Program-made: the position numbers and the translations under genes | DNA from: Actinomycetota bacterium | GTDB lineage: Bacteria; Actinomycetota; Acidimicrobiia; Acidimicrobiales; Ilumatobacteraceae | Direction: 5' to 3' | DNA: 7,426 nt | Assembly: GCA_009701105.1 (NCBI GenBank) | Contig: WLKU01000061.1 | Coordinates: 1-7,426, forward strand | The notes under the pieces: generated by a model | Databases searched by the model: none | What the model was told of the DNA's origin: nothing | Seen by the model: the letters and a program-made list of their open reading frames with translations, nothing else | Part shown: one piece after another, positions 4,971 through 7,426 of the stretch | Numbering within the stretch: position 1 is the stretch's first letter | Layout: the number at the start of each line of letters is the position of its first letter

Positions 4971-7426
4971 TGCTGGTGATACTCCTGCAGCGACTTCACC
5001 TCAAGTGGATGTTCCTGTTGTTCAAACAGACCTTGAACTGCCGCTAACGCCGCATTGATCGTGGTTACCGATGAGACCCTAAAGATGTTTGCTGCTTTGC
5101 GAATTGCTTCGCCGTCCGAACGTCCGCCTCTGCCTTGTGGAGTGTTGATCACAAACGCAATCTCTCCGCGCTTGATCAACTCAACCGCATCTTCTGGCTG
5201 TGACTTCTTTTTGGCTGTGGTTTCTGAGACTTTGCCAACCACACGATCAACAGGATGCCCGAAGCGTTGCAAATAATCGGCGGTGCCAGATGTTGCAACA
5301 ATGCCAAGACCCAATTCCCGCAGACGTTTAGCAACCACTAGCCCGCTTGGCTTATCGCGATCGTTGAGTGACAAGAACACCATGCCGCTAGTTGGCAATT
5401 CGGTTCCTGCGGCGATCTCGGCTTTTACAAATGCGCGACCAAATGTGGAGTCAATACCCATCACTTCACCGGTCGAACGCATCTCTGGTCCAAGTGCAGT
5501 ATCTACTTCTGGAAAGCGACTAAAAGGCAGAACAGCTTCTTTGACAGAAACGTGTTTGCCACTGACTGGCTTCTTCAAGAGACCTTCGGATCGCAATTGA
5601 GCCAATGAAGCACCGAGCATGACCCTGCTTGCAATTTTGGCCAAAGGCACACCAGTTGCTTTGGCAACAAACGGCACTGTGCGAGATGCACGAGGATTCG
5701 CTTCAATCACATAGATCTGAGACCCAGTGACCGCAAATTGCACGTTAATCAGTCCTCGCACATCCAGCGCATTAGCAATCACTTTGGTGTACGACTCAAC
5801 TGCTTCAACCACCCATGCTTCAAGTGTCGGAGGAGGAATGACACATGCAGAGTCACCAGAGTGAACTCCGGCCTCCTCGACATGCTCCATCACGGCCCCG
5901 ATCAACACTTCGCCAGTTGAATCGCGAATGGCATCAACGTCGATTTCGGTGGCATCGTCCAAAAAGCGATCGATGAGCACTGGACGCTCCGACGAAAGTC
6001 CGCCCTCTCTACCGAGAGTTCCCGCAACAGTGAGTTCGTGCATTGCTCGCTCCAGGTGCGCTTCGTCGTGCACAATCTGCATCGCGCGTCCGCCCAATAC
6101 ATAACTTGGTCGAACCAATACTGGATACCCAACTTTCAATGCAATCTTTTTTGCTTCATCAATCGTTAGTGCAGTTCCACCAGGTGGCTGAGTAATTTTG
6201 AGTTGTTCACACAAAGCGCTCCACTTCTTGCGGTCCTCGGCAATGTCGATGGAATGTGGCGATGTTCCCGCAATGAGCTCGACTGGAATCAGATTTGCCA
6301 ACTTCAATGGTGTCTGACCGCCTAAGCCAACGATCACCCGAGGAGCGACTCCGCCTGCGAGTGTTTCGGCTTCGATCACATTCATTACATCCTCTTGCGT
6401 CAACGGCTCGAAGTACAAGCGATCCGAAGTGTCGTAGTCGGTTGACACAGTTTCAGGGTTGCAGTTGACCATGATTGTTTCAAAACCTGCATCGCGAAGA
6501 GCAAAACTCGCATGCACACAGCAGTAGTCAAATTCGATTCCCTGACCAATGCGATTTGGTCCACTACCTAAAATAATCACTTTGGGCTTCGTTGAGTTAT
6601 GCACTTCATTCTCGTCCTCGTACGTCGAGTAGTGATACGGGGTTTGTGCAGCAAACTCGGCACTGCATGTATCCACAGCCTTATACGTTGGAATAACACC
6701 AGCTGCGATGCGCGTTGCTCGCACATCTGACTCAGAGACCTTCCAGAGATAAGCCAATTGTGCATCAGAAAAACCGAGACGTTTTGCACGCCGCCACGAA
6801 CGCACCGTCATCTTGTCGATACCACATGCATCCAATACCGCGCGCTCGTCAGTGATCATCGACATCTGGTCGAGAAACCAGTAGTCAATGCGACACGCAT
6901 CATAAATGCGCTCGCGCGAGATACCTCGGCGCACACACTCTCCTACCTGAAAGATGCGCTCGGGCGTAGGGATTGCAATCTGCGCCAGCATCTCATCGTC
7001 GGATTTCTCACGCATCAAGAGTTCTGGTGGATCACAGTTCAACCCAGAACGACCATTTTCAAGCGAGCGCAATGCCTTCTGCAAGCTTTCAGCAAAAGTC
7101 CTGCCAATTGACATCGCTTCACCAACACTTTGCATCTGTGTGCCGAGCACTCCTGATGTGCCAGGAAACTTCTCAAAGGCCCAGCGCGGAATTTTGGTAA
7201 CCACATAGTCGATCACTGGCTCGAAACTCGCCGGAGTCATCTTGGTGATGTCATTAGAAATCTCATCCAATGTGTATCCAACTGCCAACTTGGCAGCAAT
7301 CTTGGCGATCGGAAAGCCAGTTGCTTTGGATGCCAATGCCGACGAACGCGAAACCCGCGGGTTCATCTCGATCACTACCTGCTCGCCTGTCAGTGGGTTG
7401 ACTGCAAATTGCACATTGGATCCGCC
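4967..7426 (-). CDS. carB: Carbamoyl-phosphate synthase large subunit, 5' end missing
   Basis: CarB makes carbamoyl phosphate from bicarbonate, two ATP and ammonia delivered by the CarA glutaminase, for pyrimidine and arginine synthesis. The frame is open to the window edge, giving 819 visible residues; about 280 N-terminal residues should lie outside by comparison with full-length CarB of about 1070. Numbering from the edge, 1-90 is the end of the first ATP-grasp unit (GGSNVQFAVNP, IEMNPRVSRSSALASKATGFP). About 125-275 is the oligomerisation domain. About 283-610 is the second ATP-grasp unit, with GSGPNRIGQGIEFDY at 287-301, VRPSYVLGGRAM at 438-449 and EANPRASR at 575-582. About 625-800 is the allosteric MGS-like domain, including the INTPQGRGGRSDGEAIRKAA segment. 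No frameshift or missing catalytic motif is seen. The GTG at 7414 inside GGSNV is not the true start. The stop overlaps the pyrD start. Confidence 0.98.
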   Translation of the reverse strand, partial: GGSNVQFAVNPLTGEQVVIEMNPRVSRSSALASKATGFPIAKIAAKLAVGYTLDEISNDITKMTPASFEPVIDYVVTKIPRWAFEKFPGTSGVLGTQMQSVGEAMSIGRTFAESLQKALRSLENGRSGLNCDPPELLMREKSDDEMLAQIAIPTPERIFQVGECVRRGISRERIYDACRIDYWFLDQMSMITDERAVLDACGIDKMTVRSWRRAKRLGFSDAQLAYLWKVSESDVRATRIAAGVIPTYKAVDTCSAEFAAQTPYHYSTYEDENEVHNSTKPKVIILGSGPNRIGQGIEFDYCCVHASFALRDAGFETIMVNCNPETVSTDYDTSDRLYFEPLTQEDVMNVIEAETLAGGVAPRVIVGLGGQTPLKLANLIPVELIAGTSPHSIDIAEDRKKWSALCEQLKITQPPGGTALTIDEAKKIALKVGYPVLVRPSYVLGGRAMQIVHDEAHLERAMHELTVAGTLGREGGLSSERPVLIDRFLDDATEIDVDAIRDSTGEVLIGAVMEHVEEAGVHSGDSACVIPPPTLEAWVVEAVESYTKVIANALDVRGLINVQFAVTGSQIYVIEANPRASRTVPFVAKATGVPLAKIASRVMLGASLAQLRSEGLLKKPVSGKHVSVKEAVLPFSRFPEVDTALGPEMRSTGEVMGIDSTFGRAFVKAEIAAGTELPTSGMVFLSLNDRDKPSGLVVAKRLRELGLGIVATSGTADYLQRFGHPVDRVVGKVSETTAKKKSQPEDAVELIKRGEIAFVINTPQGRGGRSDGEAIRKAANIFRVSSVTTINAALAAVQGLFEQQEHPLEVKSLQEYHQQ

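Noticed and set aside
7403..7414. GTG at 7414 as the start of carB
   Set aside because: The frame continues to the edge with GGSN, the conserved residues just before VQFAVNP in CarB, so this is the middle of the protein.

Overview
The window is an ordinary, densely packed chromosomal core-gene block, with every gene on the minus strand. Reading in the direction of transcription (high to low coordinates) it holds carB (5' end cut off by the window edge), pyrD, mihF, gmk, rpoZ, coaBC, metK and the first codons of priA. The order mihF-gmk-rpoZ-coaBC-metK-priA, and mIHF itself, point to an actinobacterium. G+C is about half by spot counts of a few lines, which is low for the phylum. Together with a Cys-type PyrD in place of the PyrF seen in mycobacteria, this suggests a low-GC lineage such as aquatic Acidimicrobiia (Ilumatobacteraceae-like). 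The taxonomic placement is inference.

Layout. 4967-7426: most of CarB, the large subunit of carbamoyl-phosphate synthetase. 3990-4970: PyrD, whose GTG start overlaps the carB stop. 3634-3963: mIHF, the actinobacterial nucleoid factor, preceded by a near-ideal leaderless promoter. 3071-3637: guanylate kinase, overlapping mihF by ATGA. 2964-3070: the only sizeable gap, 107 bp, carrying a perfect 17-bp tandem repeat and complementary arms. 2553-2963: RNA polymerase omega with a long acidic tail. 1295-2515: CoaBC. 69-1262: MetK with a TTG start and strong Shine-Dalgarno. 1-54: probable start of PriA. No stretch longer than 300 bases lacks a gene.

How the genes fit together. carB and pyrD supply early and middle steps of pyrimidine synthesis, and gmk makes GDP. 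RpoZ is an RNA polymerase subunit and mIHF a chromosome-binding protein. CoaBC and MetK make the universal cofactors CoA and S-adenosylmethionine, and PriA acts in replication restart. The spacings (-4, 26, -4, 107, 37, 32 and about 14 bp) suggest one long transcription unit with internal promoters before mihF and possibly before rpoZ.

I found no mobile element, CRISPR array, toxin, defence or biosynthetic system, and no evidence of a previously undescribed system. The items most worth a second look are the loss of the conserved arginine cluster in mIHF, the leaderless promoter of mihF, the repeat structure ahead of rpoZ, the acidic omega tail, the absence of pyrK next to pyrD, and non-canonical residues at two catalytic positions in the CoaC half of CoaBC.
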